This document shows, one piece after another, positions 51,801 through 64,000 of a DNA stretch of 64,000 nt (the first letter of the stretch is position 1; each line of letters begins with the position of its first letter). The translations under genes and the position numbers were made by a program. The stretch comes from Phascolomyces articulosus (Eukaryota > Mucoromycota > Mucoromycetes > Mucorales > Lichtheimiaceae). Under the pieces are notes generated by a model. The model did not search any database. It was not told the origin of the DNA and saw only the letters and a program-made list of their open reading frames with translations. Location: positions 1 through 64,000 of the forward strand of contig JAIXMP010000015.1 of NCBI GenBank assembly GCA_025677815.1. The letters run 5' to 3'.

Positions 51801-54800
51801 ATTCCAAAGAAAAACAAGCTTATTTGGATGTCTTGAGGGCCATTTTTGACTCGATGCCAAGACTGATGCCAGCAGGAATTCCACTTCCCAAGTTAGTGGA
51901 GATGTTGTCACGTTACACCGTTCATGCAGATCCAGAATTGATACAATCTGCTTCGCAAGCATTATTACGTATCGCAGAGCAAATTGATAGTCAAACCGTG
52001 GTGACCGGCTATGCCCGATTTGTATATCGAATTGAAGACAAATATTGGGACATGATTATATCACTTGCCAGTGGTCCATTAACAGGTGGTAGCCATAATG
52101 GTAACGGTGGTGTAATGAAACTCTATGTCGATCTACTTGCTACCTGGGTTGATCATATCGATTTGACACCTCTGAAGGAATTGGATATTGGTTCAAGCAA
52201 CGAAACGCCAACAGCAATGCAGGATGGAGATAGTGGGGGGAAAGGAGGAAAAAATGGATCCTCTACGTCTGTAGGTGATCTCGCAGCTGATGTTCACTCT
52301 GATGTCTCGCGATTATTCAATATGGTAGAAGAAACGGAAGCGAACGGTCTATTATTCTTATGTAATCAATCTTCGGCTATACGACGATCAGCCATACAAA
52401 TTATCAAGCTAGCTGGTGACCTTGAACAACGGTTACGCGGATTAATCTCTGACAATGAAACAGAACTAGCACGAAGATTAATGAAGCACTTTTCCATTGA
52501 TCGCAAATATATTCGGTTATATAACTTTTTGGAATCCGCTGGGCAAGAAATGCTTAAATTTGACAAAGAAACTAGTACACTTTTGGGATCAAAAATATCT
52601 ATCGAAACGCGCATCCGGATTCAACAACATCAACGACGTGGATCTCAAAATGTACTTATTCAAATTATTGAAAGTGATCATCCCTATGACATGGCTATAT
52701 GGAATGCCTGTTATCCAGAAATTTGTAAGCGGTGCTTCGAATATTTCCCTGGTACTGTGGCATTATGCCGACAAAATATATGCACTCGACTGTTACAGAT
52801 TCAACCATTTATTCAAGGATCTTTTGAGACTGCAAAGGCGGGGACAGCAGGTACGCTAAGTATGAGCAAGAGCAGCACGAGTCAAAAAGTAGCGAGTGGT
52901 GAAACAATCGAGCAGTGGAAAATGTATATTATATTTGCATGCGCAACGGCAACATTATCCGAAGATCGTTCCCCGGTTGCAACATGGGCTAGCAGTGGTA
53001 GAAAGGGTTCTGCTGTAGTTCATAAAATTGCATCGGCGCATGATCTATTCCGCATGACACTCCAATACCTCACGTGTGAACACCGGGCGATTCGGGAAGC
53101 TGCTATTCAGGGACTTGGTAATGTCAACAAGGATGCGTACAAGATTCTTATTAATGGTTTACAAAATCATGTGCGGATTATTCTTGATGACGGCAAACAG
53201 AGGAACAACCAAAAACCATATCAAAACAAACGCAGCAAAAAACATGACCGCCTACGTATATCACTGATGCACGTATTTGAATTGACAGCCAATTGTCTTC
53301 AGCATCGGAAGTTTTTGGAGGACAAAGATGTTATGAATGTCATCATGAGCTATATCAAGGAAACCAAGTCATTTTTACAGGACAGTGAAATACAGCTTGA
53401 ATGGGAATATCATAAACTACGTGTGTATCTCTGCGGCCTTGTAGAAAGACTCTATGAAAAGCTGATGCAACTGGACGACCCAACAAGTGTCATGTCTTTT
53501 GAAACAAGATTGAGCTTATACAAGATGTTTGAAGAATGGTGTGGTTATGGTATCTGTGCAAATGCGACTAGAAGTCGAGAAGCTGCTATGATACAAGATG
53601 TTCTTGAGCAATGCAAGGATTCACAAGAACGTGCCAGTGCTACCCAATTAATGGAAGAGGAGCGCAAGGCTTTGGAAACAGCATCATTAAGTGCAATGGC
53701 GATGCTTTGTGTAAGCTTTATTTATGATAAAAAAAAGGAAAAAAATATAGGGATGATAAAGTAGAGAGAAAAAGCAGGGGATTAATATTTCTTGTCTATT
53801 ACTTTGAAGCGTGGGCCTCTTTATGCATTCCTTGGTCAAAAGAAAGCAAGGCAGGCTGTGATCCAATTTGATATGCTGAATGTACTCAAGTGGATCGATG
53901 CAGTGTTTGAGAGTCCAGATCCAAAATATCATCCAATAGCAAGGTAAATATCATAAAGGGCAGGTTTTCTTTTATGGAAAATGAATAAATATATTGTTTG
54001 TTCATTGATATTTTGATATATTTTTACATTATAGACGGGCATTGGAAGCAGTATTGATCTATAATCAAGATCAACCTCTGCTGTTGGATGATGTTATTGA
54101 ACAATGTTATGCAGGTAATCCAAAACTTGAATTTACTCAAGGTTATTTTCTTGCATTAGCAGATATTGTTACCAAGGTAGAAGATTATCCATGTCATATC
54201 CATCAAATTATGAGTCTTGCATTATTCAAATCGGGGGATGCCAAGAAGACCATCCGCAAGTCGGCTATCAATCTTTTGAGAGTAATTGAAGACCGGGTTT
54301 TTGCCGACTCTTGTGCAAAGGAGTACGAAATCGGAATTACAAGCAACTTGCCGACCATTTACAAACATACACAAACACTACTTTCAGCAAGACTTGCAGT
54401 GGATCATCCGGAACAGACATTTTCAATGTTATCTGAAATCACACAGCGATTTGATAACATCAGCTCAAATAGTCAACGTGAGGTGCTCGTTTATTTGCTT
54501 CCATGGTTACGCAAAATTGATTTGTCCGTTGGTCCCCAAGATACCGAATTAAGTGCATCAGCTTATATGGTATTATCCAATATTTACTATCTCACCATTA
54601 AGTTTGGAGATACTTATGTGAAGGAAATTGGTGCTTTATGGAGTCAAGTCGTGGATCATGGTCGCAATATCCGAGCGATCATTATGTATTTGTTGGATAT
54701 GGGTCTTGAAATGCGAAATCCCTGGTTTCTCCTTCATGCAAAACGCGTATTTGTCTGTCTCGGTCGAACTCCGGCATTTACTCGGATAGTAGAAGATACT

Positions 54801-56906
54801 ATAGCAGAAATTACCCCTCGCTCTATGGTCCCCCAGCTAAAGGAAATTAGCAGCAAATATGCACAAGCATTTCCACTATTATATGTTGCTGATACAGCAA
54901 AGGCACTCAATACATATTCTAAACGACCTGTTTTCTCAAGAGGACAAATGGCGATGGTGTTTCTCGTCGATTTGGCCATTGAAGCTGGTGCTGATCTGGC
55001 GCCCCATTTACCACTATTACTGCATACGATCTTTGTACAGCTGGATCATTTGACAAGTATTATATGCGATCAATCTCGATGTTTCCTTATCAATTTGATT
55101 CATTCCATTGTCATCCGACAGTCCATTGACTCAGAAGCATCAAACAAAGCAGCGGAGCTCATCCAATGGCTTACAGCCAAAGAAGGGAAACGACTTTGGG
55201 CTTATGAAAATATCACACCCAAGAATCGGCATCTACAAAGTGCAGAAGAACTAGGAGATTTGTTACACAAAGTGGTCGAAGTGTTCTCTCATGAAGACCC
55301 AGATCTTCGGCAGAAATGGGGCGAAACAGCACTTAAGTGGGCTACTTGTTGCTCAGTTCGTCATATTGCCTGTCGATCATTCGAATGCTTTCGTACACTT
55401 ATGCCGGCATTTAATCAACATATGCTTGCTGATATGCTGGCACGGTTGTCCAATACGATTGCGGACAAATCCGATGAAATACGCGGTTTTGCATTGGAAA
55501 TCATCTTGACATTGACCAAGGTAACCAAGAATATGGACCAACAGCAAATCGAACAGTTTCCACAAATATTCTGGGCTGCAGTTGGGTGTCTCTATAGCCC
55601 TTATGAAGCAGAGCATACAGAGGCTTTGGTGCTGTTAGAAGTGGTATTGGAAAAATATGGATTCAGCAATGATCTTGCCAGTTGCTTTCCCAAAAATTGG
55701 GCAAGTGAATTTGAAGGTCTTCAGCCATTATTACTCAAAGGTTTACAGTTTGAATCGGCTGAAGAAAAAACATTCTCAATTTTGTCATCTATTATGCTGA
55801 TTGAAAATCCGCCCTTGATCGACCCATCGGAAACAAGACTTCTTTTTCTTTTGCTTGGATCGCTGTGTCGACTGTTACATGGTCTTGATGTCAGTGAATC
55901 GTCAGATGAACCCGATGCATTTGCTATCAAGTTGGCAGATGAATTGGCAAGGCTGTTTGAATGGTACTCTTTACCTGATGTTCATCGGATCCTTGCGACA
56001 TATCCTAAACAAAAAAGCAAGTTCCAAGAAGATTATCTCAAACAATTGTTAGGTTCTATCCGGGAGGTTTTCTTGAACAAATACGCCAACCAAGCCATGA
56101 TGTTTGCACTCTTGCTGGTCAAGAACAAGAAATCATATTATCGTGAAAAGGGTCTAATGATTGTTGAAAATCTGATACCCTATGTGAAAAAGAATGATCC
56201 ACGTTCAACTGGCACCTCCATCCCCATCGATATCACAACCTTTAGTTCCTTATTGAACCTCGTTCAAACAGAATATGCGGACAAAGCTCTTAGTATATTA
56301 AACGCAGGTATTCCAGTTGCCAATATTTCTCAACCACCTTCCATTATAAAAGATCATCCTTCATCGATACCCCCACCAACACCCACATCTACAGCACCAG
56401 GTGTACCACAAAGCCCAAGGATCAGCAATGGCGAGCGTGCATCAAACACCGACACTACCAACGCAGCAAATGCATTATGGGGTTTTGGTCCTGCTGCTGT
56501 TAGTCTCGCATCCCAGATCACTCGGCATAACGTCCATGCTGTTGTATTCGAATGTTCATCGGCTACCAACCAGGAACCAGTAGAACACAATATTCAATTC
56601 TCAATAGAAGATTTCTCATTACTTACGGGTGAACCTCCACGACAAGATCCAAACGACTCTGTATCTGATGAAGTCGAAGTTCCAACATCTACAGTCTCCG
56701 CTGCCGCTGTCACTACTGGCGTTGCGCGACCTGCAGCTTATGGTGAAGAGTTAATCAACGCGCTCAAGGATTTGGATGATTTCTTTAATGAAGACGTAGA
56801 AACGTCATTGACACCATCCAGCTCTTCTTCGCGAAACAATGTGTTGGGACCTGAATCTAGGAATTCTGGTATTGGATTTGACTCTGATAATGAAGAAGAC
56901 TACTAA
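48802..56906 (+). CDS. TAO3: Cell-morphogenesis scaffold Tao3/Mor2/PAG1 (Furry family)
   Basis: Eleven exons: 48802-49368, 49490-49668, 49769-49829, 49909-50039, 50120-50324, 50447-50584, 50678-50776, 50865-50969, 51083-53710, 53810-53943 and 54035-56906 (2372 residues). The first 170 residues are disordered (Pro/Ser/Gln). Furry N-terminal HEAT-like sequence follows: SVVFSQFEASADKKMELILNM, then FAELIGELSNVRFASVSDRF, LVWSYLFRCTESTAIAFKKLD, RAIYPSETPLDHFILITYFM. Middle and C-terminal blocks (REAAIQGLGNVNKDAY; GPAAVSLASQITRHN; the acidic end IGFDSDNEEDY) also fit. In yeasts this scaffold works with the Ndr kinase (Cbk1/Orb6) in polarised growth. An acceptor at 51017 instead of 51082 would cause early termination and was rejected. 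Confidence 0.93.
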
Positions 56907-56916
56907 TAATAATTTA

Positions 56917-56919
56917 AAT

Positions 56920-56950
<31 letters not shown>

Positions 56951-56952
56951 TA
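56917..56952. repeat. AAT trinucleotide microsatellite
   Basis: An uninterrupted AAT/ATA repeat just downstream of the TAO3 stop codon, in its likely 3' UTR. It should be length-polymorphic. Confidence 0.8.
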
Positions 56953-57193
56953 TTCGTATAATGCATATATAAATGTGAGTTATATCCCTTATTCATGTTG
57001 TGTAATACAATAATCAACAATATTAAAAAACATCCTATGAATTTCATCTGCACATAAATTATATGTATTTTTCTATATCTGTATTTTTAATAATATATGG
57101 TTTGTTTTATATTTGTATTTATATATACAAGAATAATTGGTATTTCTCGTTATCGCATTTGATGAAAAATAATATGATTTTTCCTCTATCCTT

Positions 57194-57778
57194 TTACCGT
57201 AATCGTCTTTCCAATTGACCTTGCGTAGATACAACTTTACGATGATTGAATCCGACAAAAGATGGCCGTGTATCAAATTTATCGATTGTCCTAAATATAA
57301 ATCGTATTAAAATATACATCTTTTTCAGCATATGTTTTACGATTTTATAAAAAAGAAGATTCTTACATTGTTGCCATTTGTGATTCCAAGTGAATATTTT
57401 TAAAAGGTTGGGCTGATATGATAACGCCAAAAAGAGTAACCAATGCTGATAGTAAACATTCAACGACAATCTAATGAATATATTTTATTATAATACCAAT
57501 TAGTGTTCTTTTCATAACAGTGATAGAGTTCTTTTTCTTTTGCCTCTCGTTTACCTCAACTGGTAAAACTGCTTCTGATTGTTCAACTGCTTTTAGATAG
57601 TTAAGATCTAAATCATTCACCGATGAAGAAAAACATTGAATTAAACCATCACTACGGAAATCTTTTATATATAATATAATACAAAATAGAAGGACGTACG
57701 TTCATATGTAGAATAGGCAGAGTGGGCCAAGAATAAGGTACTGATGAGCGCAAGAACCTTGCCAGCGAATTGGCTCAT
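57194..57778 (-). CDS. EMC5: ER membrane protein complex subunit 5 (EMC5/MMGT)
   Basis: Four minus-strand exons: 57700-57778, 57555-57607, 57367-57470 and 57194-57290 (110 residues). Two membrane segments are seen: LALISTLFLAHSAYSTYEH near the N-terminus, and IVVECLLSALVTLFGVIIS. After these comes the conserved cytosolic tail DKFDTRPSFVGFNHR. The AHSAYS..EH and RPSF..FNHR motifs identify the family. Exon 2 is placed at the acceptor ending gatttag, giving YEH-LNYLK as in relatives. The acceptor 54 nt earlier would leave a 38-bp intron and an odd 18-residue insert. EMC inserts tail-anchored and multi-pass proteins into the ER. Confidence 0.87.
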
Positions 57779-58124
57779 GGTGTTAAATGAAAAACGCGTT
57801 TATGGAAGGACACAACGAAACGATTGGAAGTGCACACACACTCCGAATTGATTTAAATTACCCTTTGTATGTGATACCTTGTATTCTAAGTTGAAACTTC
57901 TGTTATGTCAACCATCCATCTACTTTATGTTGATATAATTAATTTGAATGCTATGTTTAATATACACCTTCACCATCAATGTATCAATAATTATAAAATT
58001 GTCAACCGTATTATTGAGATGTGAATCAATATCTTTTTTGCTGAGACAATAAATGTGATTTTAATTTAGGTTTCTTCATCCTCTGGCTTTTTTTTTTCCA
58101 AAACAACCTGTCAATATTGAAAAT
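57779..58124. promoter_or_regulatory. Divergent spacer between EMC5 and the HD-domain gene
   Basis: 346 bp separate the two start codons. It must hold both promoters. No specific element was recognised. Confidence 0.4.
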
Positions 58125-59042
58125 ATGAGTAGTTCGCCTGCAGGTGTCCTTCGATTCCTCCATATAATTCAAAATCTTAAAGTAATGCTCGAATGTTAAA
58201 AGAAGAAGAAAAAAAGAACATGTATTTAATTAACTCGTTTATATAAAAGAAAACTAAACGAACAGGTTGGATTGACAACGGAGTCAAGGAACCTGAATCG
58301 ATTGCTGATCATATGCATCGAATGGGTATAATGGCCATGCTCATAAATGATCCATCGTTAAATCGTGACAAGTAATTAATAATTTTATTTTTTAAAGAAA
58401 TGAGAATAAGATACAGAGATCAAAAACTAAATGTTATTAGGTGTATCAAAATGGCGATCGTACACGATCTAGCAGAAGCTGTTGTGGTTTGTATATGATT
58501 ATTCACTAAAAAAAATTACGCATGATAACTCAACATGATATGTATTAATAGGGTGATATTACACCTCATGCCGGTGTAAGCAAAGAAGACAAGTATAATA
58601 TGGAAAATGTACGTACTTTTCTTTCGCACATAATATCAAACCAAAAGCTGTTTTTTTGTTCATTTATCCTTTAAAAATCAACATTAGTCTGCTATGCGTG
58701 ATTTCCAAGCTCTTTTGGGCGATACGACAATGGCTCAAGAGATTGTTAGCCTATGGCAAGAATATGAAGATGCTCAAACTCCAGAAGCCTTACTAGTTAA
58801 AGATCTTGACAAATTTGAGATGATTGTTCAAGCATTGGAATATGAAAAATGTAAGTTAGAGAATTACATGTTGTCTCTAAAGCATAAAATTAAATATCTT
58901 TTCATCTATATTCTATTCATGTTCATTAGCTGATAAAAAAACGCTTCAATCGTTTTTTGATTCGACAAATGGCAAATTCAAGCACCCTGCTGTAAAAGCT
59001 TGGGCGGAAGCACTTTACGCTGAACGATCTATTAATCAATAA
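58125..59042 (+). CDS. HDDC2: HD-domain 5'-deoxynucleotidase, HDDC2-like
   Basis: Six exons: 58125-58181, 58250-58371, 58441-58486, 58552-58608, 58688-58850 and 58930-59042 (185 residues). The HD fold is shown by [46 protein letters not shown] and the later [18 protein letters not shown]. Predicted metal ligands are the His of DHM, the HD pair of VHDLAE and the Asp of KDLDK. The C-terminus [12 protein letters not shown] matches the family. Relatives remove phosphate from deoxynucleoside 5'-monophosphates. Exon 2 is placed at an acceptor ending ataaaag because the next AG breaks frame with the conserved GW motif. Confidence 0.9.
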
Positions 59043-60380
59043 TAAAACAAAAATTATATCAAATGCTTCATATATCTTATCTAAATCTATGCACATCCCA
59101 AATTAGTTTTATACACTGTGCAATGTTGCTCTCCTCATAACCATTAGACGTAATTTATTCGTATAAGTTCTATCTTCTAGAAACTGAACATTCGATATAT
59201 CCTTCCGAGAAAATTATCCAATTATCATTCTTAAGTTTTTTTTTTTTTTGGGTGAGGGAGGGGACACTGCGGTGGACAACAAGGGATGTATAAAAAAAAG
59301 AGATTAATGCAAGAACTTATTATATGTAGAATATAGTTATTAAACACATCAAATTGAAAGATTCTTTATTTATCTTTTATCTTTATATTATGCTACTCTA
59401 CTGGTGCTATTTTGAATTCTAGAATTTTGCAATAATGATCGCATATAAATAGCTTATATCATGCTGATATTGCAAACAACCCTGCATCAAAAGGCAGAAA
59501 CTGTATAGAATATATAGAAAAATACACAGTATTGACTTTTTTGATATGTAACTTTGTTATAAACTTAGAAAATGTTTATTTTTAAAACTTGGTCGTTAGA
59601 TAATGCAAAGGATACGCTCGTCTCCTTAGCATATATATTATTATTAGAATAAACAAAACGTATTCTTAAGATGGCTGAATAGAGTATTGCTCGTTTCGAT
59701 TTTGCTAGTTAGTATAAGAATAATTTTCGTATACATATATTTATGTATTTACTAATTGACATAATTTTTGTTATAATTAGTTGAATACCCGAGAATCCTA
59801 ATTCTTTCGGTCATATAATTATTCTTTACATGCTACCCATTGATTCTCTCCTATTATTATACCATAAAAGTAAGGTTTCTATTTGGATACACCTGGTCAT
59901 CCCCAAAAAGTAAAATCTCCTGTTTAATAAAATGGTAAATTTTTTATTGTAGCTCGGTTAACATTACCGAACATCGAGTATACAATCTTATCTTTGCTGT
60001 ACAATTCGGCACTCTCTAATATTTCCCATCGTTAATGCATATCGAATACCACATTGCATCTACCACTACCCATACCCTTTTAATGCAAAATATAAAAATA
60101 AATCGAGTATTTCTCCTTCCCTTTCGTCATTGAATGCTATCAAAACCTTCATACACATTTATATTCAAATCATCTTTTGGGTTTCATTCTTTCCGGGTTT
60201 CTACTTTATTAAATTTTTCATATTTGTATTATCGTTCTTTTTCGTTTTTGTTTCTAGTGATTTGAAAATCTTTTCATTGCATTTCTACTTTTTAACAACT
60301 ATATATTACTACTTTTGCTGTAATTTTTATCATCAATTTCCTCTAATTACACCATTATATAACATTATATATATATATAA
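59043..60380. other. Intergenic, no gene
   Basis: AT-rich with short chance frames only (for example a hydrophobic 84-codon frame at 60130-60384, which runs into the next gene's leader). No RNA gene signature was found. Confidence 0.45.
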
Positions 60381-62640
60381 ATGAATCAACTAGAGCTACA
60401 ACGATCCAACTCCATATCAACAATCGCAACAAATGATGGCCGTCAAACAATTATAGTACCATCTTCGGTACAAACTGAAGATGATGAAAAGCAACTATCT
60501 CAGCATCAAACGGAAAATAATTGGGTTTTATCTGAAAAATACCCCTCTAATCATGCTGAAGATTATTCATCCTATCAACAACAACGAAATGAACGAACTC
60601 ATCCGCTAGCATGGGTTGCATTATTTTTACTTGTCGTTTTACGGTCCTCTGTTTCCATCTTCCAGAATACATTTAGCCCTATTCCTAATCTCGTGGCGGA
60701 TTACTTGAATGTCAGTTTGACGGGTGTGAACTGGTTATTCAATATACAAGCTATTGTTTATATTTTACTAAGTTTTGTTACTGGCTGGATGTTTGAGCGA
60801 CTCGGGATTAAAATATCGGCAAGTCTTTAATATACATAATTGTGTGTTCTAGGTTGACCCTATAAAAGAAAAAACAGGACAGAATGTTTAGTGTTCGTTC
60901 TTTTTAATGTGTTTCTCATAATATTTATTCTAACGTTTGTGATTACTTTAAATACTAATAGCTTATTATTGCTGGTGTAATTACTGCTGCAGGATGCTGG
61001 GTACGTCTTGTTGCCGTTCTTATCCATCCACCATCATTTCCAGTCATGATGATTGGTCAAGTAGTTGCTTCTATAGGGAATCCCTTAACATTGAATATTA
61101 TGACAAAGGTAATGAAGGCTATTCAACATTCTAACATACACAGTTCAAGTATTTATACAATTTTTTTTGCTGATATTAATAACATTAATATAGTTTGCAG
61201 CTGTTTGGTTTCCAGAAAATCGAAGAGCAACAGCTGGAATGTTTGTTGGTAAGAAACAAGATATTTATTATTGCTATCTCCAGTATATAATAAACAAAAA
61301 AAATCACAGGATGTTATTTTGTAACTATTTATTTTTGTCATGGTGTATATCTGATATAGCTTCCAACTATGGTGGCATTATTGCCATGTTCTTAATGCCT
61401 GCTGTTGCTACTGGTGAAGATAAAATTGAAATGACGGCAAGCCATTTATTTTAATTATTATTATTTATTTTTTTCAAAAAAAAAAACATGAAGAAATTTG
61501 ATCTGACACAGCATACATGATCTATTAGATTATTATGGTAGCAGCAATTTGTACAGCTGCTGTTTTGCCACAATTCATTTTACCTGCAAAACCACCAGGA
61601 GGAAGCCATGACACTGCTATTGAACGGCCCAATGTATCGTTTTTACATTGTACACTTACATTAATGAAGTGCTATCATTTTTGGATACTTTGTGGTAATT
61701 AATTAGTAAATATGATATTTGCCTGTCAAAAAAAAAAGCAGATAGGCACATGTAAATAGTTTTCTTTTAAATCCTAATTATTAACGGTTTTTTTTTCTCA
61801 AAAGGTATCCATGGTATTAATGTTGGTCTCAGTGTAGCTTGGGGTGCACTTCTGAATCAAGCATTGGCTCCTTATGGATATTCTGATGCTCAATCTGGAA
61901 ACATAGTGGCTGTTGCTATGGCAGCAGGGGCTATGGGAGCACGTAAGTGAAAAACACTGTTACTGATTTGATTGTATACAATGTATATATTTAAAAGTAT
62001 TTTGTTTTTAGTTACTGCTGGTCCAATGCTTGACATTACTAAACGTCATAAATTGTTTCTCAAGCTAATGGCACCTTTCATGTGTAGTACTTATGTTGCA
62101 TTGATTTTTATCAGTTGAGTTCTTTATTTTTTTTTCAATATATATTCACTATATTTATCCAACACGTCATATTAATATATCATATTACATTATTTAAATT
62201 AAAATAGTTAACCGGGATTCGTTTGCGGCTATTTTGTATGTAAACGCATTAAACAATTTCTTTCTGTCATTCATGGTTCCCGTTGTGGTTGAGCTCGGTG
62301 TAGAAGGTAAAAATACCAAATGAAATACACTCATAACTATGTACTAAATGGCGCTCATGTCCCTCTAATTCTTTTTTTTAATATAGTGTCGCACCCAATT
62401 CCTGAATCCATATCAACATCCATTTTATGGCAAGCTGCACAGATTGTTGGCTTTATTCTAGTACTTGTGTTAGACAAATTCCGAGACCCTAACGGTAATC
62501 CCCCTGATAACATGTTTCGTGGACTGGTTTTCCAAGCATCTATGGCTGGTATTAGCGTGATTTTAAGTTTAATATACAACGGTCCAATGCGTCGTCAAGA
62601 GGCACATGCTAATGAACGACAAGAACAAGTGCAACAATAA
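60381..62640 (+). CDS. MFS transporter, SLC49/FLVCR-like
   Basis: Nine exons: 60381-60818, 60962-61108, 61194-61248, 61360-61436, 61529-61694, 61805-61942, 62012-62113, 62208-62306 and 62387-62640 (491 residues). A hydrophilic N-terminus of about 75 residues precedes about 12 membrane segments. The motifs VNWLFNIQAIVYILLSF, GWMFERLGIK, VVASIGNPLTLNIMTKFAAVWF and ENRRATAGMFVASNYGG resemble the FLVCR/DIRC2 (SLC49) branch of the major facilitator superfamily. The substrate cannot be inferred. Introns 1 and 4 appear to use GC rather than GT donors (gcaagt at 60819 and gcaagc at 61437). The frame is preserved only with these donors. Plasma or vacuolar membrane location is uncertain. Confidence 0.85.
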
Positions 62641-63089
62641 TATCAAGTAGTAATATGCGTGGATAACACTACAATCCCTTTGTTTTTATAACGTGTATAA
62701 TCTTATAAGTAAACAGCTATACAATGTATGATTTTAATGAAGTATCTTTCTACTCTATAAAAACAACAGCAGAAGAAAAAAAAAATTGGATAAATATATA
62801 CTGCCAAAAATAGAAAATAAAAGGAATACAGCTTTTTTTTCCTTGTGTAAAATTCTTTTTGTTTTACTTTTTTTTTTGGATGTCGATATAAAATGATAAA
62901 ACAAAAAAGAAATAACTATATACTTGTATTATGCAATGTGAAAAAGGTGGGGAGCGTTAAAAATTGGACAGATAAAAAATGGAAATAACTAAGTGTGATG
63001 TAAAGTAGGAGTGTTTGCGTACGTTAAAGAGAAAGAGGGTTAGGTAAAGAAATAACAAAAAATGAGACGCTTTTTTTTAAAAAAAAAAT
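62641..63089. other. Convergent 3' intergenic region
   Basis: AT-rich sequence between the 3' ends of the transporter gene and RLI1. Nothing specific was seen. Confidence 0.4.
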
Positions 63090-64000
63090 CTATTGTTCAA
63101 GGAAGAAATAATTGCCAGAGGACTTTTGTTCTTGATCCATCTGTGAATCCATCTTATTGATTCTTGGTCGGAAGTTGGTGGGGTCACGACGGAAGGTAAT
63201 TTCAAGAGATGCCAAGAATTTGTTCATACCAGACAACAAGGATTGGGGTGTGTTGGCAACAGCATGAACAGAGGGTTTACCCTCATACACAACGACACGA
63301 TCAGCCAAATAAGTAGCCATAATGAAATCGTGCTCGACAATGAATGCAGTACGTTTAAAGTGAACAATGAAACGCTTAATAACCTTGGCAGCAATGATAC
63401 GTTGTTCGGAATCAAGGTAAGCAGAAGGTTCATCGATAAGGTAGATATCAGCGGGTTGACCAAGGGCAAGAATAATAGCAACACGTTGCAATTCACCACC
63501 AGACAAATGAGTAACCTCTTGATCGATAATACCATCAATGCTGAGAGGCTTAACAACATCAGTTTGGAATTGAGGATTCAAGAAAGCAGCCTTAATCTTC
63601 TTGATGAACAACATACGGACAGTGCCCTTGAATTTGGGCGAAATCTTTTGGGGCTTGTATGAAACGTTCAATTCAGGAACACCCTTACCACCATCAGCCT
63701 TCAAGAGACCAGCCAACAAACGGATGAAGGTTGTTTTACCAGTACCGTTTTGACCCAACATGACAACAATTTCAGAATCAGTAAACTCACCAGCCTTGAC
63801 ATCAAGCTTGAAATCACCTAATTATAATCCACAGTCATCCCAATATTAATATATGCAAATACATCACATTTCCATCCATCCTTCTTTCTATAGTTTCTTA
63901 ACGAATAAGCAATGATATCTTACCAAGAGTCTTTGACATATCAGGGTACTGGTAGTTTCGGTTCTTTTCAATCAAAACATCATCAGTTTGTTCAGCAATC
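63090..64000 (-). CDS. RLI1: Ribosome-recycling ATPase Rli1/ABCE1, C-terminal part (5' end outside window)
   Basis: Two minus-strand exons are visible: 63924 to beyond 64000, and 63090-63817. The second nucleotide-binding domain is complete: Walker [16 protein letters not shown], signature [13 protein letters not shown], Walker [14 protein letters not shown] and H-loop [17 protein letters not shown]. It ends [19 protein letters not shown] plus NYFFLEQ, the diagnostic ABCE1 C-terminus. The preceding exon reads [17 protein letters not shown], the family's linker into NBD2. The N-terminal Fe-S domain and NBD1 lie beyond the window edge. Biased codon use suggests high expression. It splits 80S ribosomes after termination. 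Confidence 0.96.

Noticed and set aside
56354..56590. Minus frame opposite the TAO3 C-terminus
   Set aside because: Shadow of the Pro/Thr/Ala-rich coding sequence on the + strand.
57608..57661. 18-residue extension of EMC5 exon 2
   Set aside because: It would need a 38-bp intron and inserts sequence absent from the family. The later acceptor gives the conserved YEH-LNYLK.

Overview
The window is nuclear DNA from a filamentous, early-diverging fungus, most likely Mucoromycota (Mucorales-like). The base composition is strongly AT-rich. Genes are split by many short GT-AG introns, mostly about 50-150 bp, and carry Gln/Asn homopolymers. The gene set is fungal (Medusa-type regulator, Tao3/Mor2, Atg12, Rli1) but includes a TBRG1-like FYRN/FYRC protein. 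This assignment is an inference from gene content and architecture, not from a database search.

Layout. Positions 1-9937 form a repeat-rich accessory block: an AT-rich inverted and tandem repeat, a decayed 4.8 kb hAT transposon with 12-bp terminal inverted repeats, and several pseudogene fragments, including a possible Fanzor/TnpB-like remnant. From 9938 onward the window is gene-dense and housekeeping: NUP192/NUP205 (+), RPS6 (-), a TBRG1-like FYRN/FYRC protein (-), a multi-pass membrane protein (-), a Medusa/DUF7082 regulator (-), RPS10 (+), a coiled-coil protein (+), ATG12 (-), RPN1 (+), an orphan ORF (+), histone H3 (-), ARP6 (+), an aspartic-protease-like protein with damaged active sites (+), prefoldin subunit 3 (+), a CACTA-like MITE, TAO3/MOR2 (+), EMC5 (-), an HDDC2-like HD-domain phosphohydrolase (+), an SLC49/FLVCR-like MFS transporter (+) and the 3' part of RLI1/ABCE1 (-, cut by the window edge).

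The genes do not form a pathway cluster. Themes are ribosome and translation (RPS6, RPS10, RLI1), proteostasis and autophagy (RPN1, ATG12, prefoldin, EMC5), chromatin and nucleus (H3, ARP6, NUP192, FYRN/FYRC protein) and morphogenesis (TAO3, Medusa). Two divergent pairs share short promoters: H3/ARP6 (142 bp between start codons) and ATG12/RPN1 (241 bp).

Exon models were built by hand. Every junction keeps frame, and exon sums are divisible by three for all complete genes. Untranslated regions were not mapped. No convincing tRNA, rRNA, snRNA or CRISPR was seen. I found no clearly novel multi-gene system. The most notable items are the pseudoenzyme-like aspartic protease, the H3/ARP6 shared promoter, two GC-AG introns in one transporter, the transposon remnants and the CACTA-like hairpin element.
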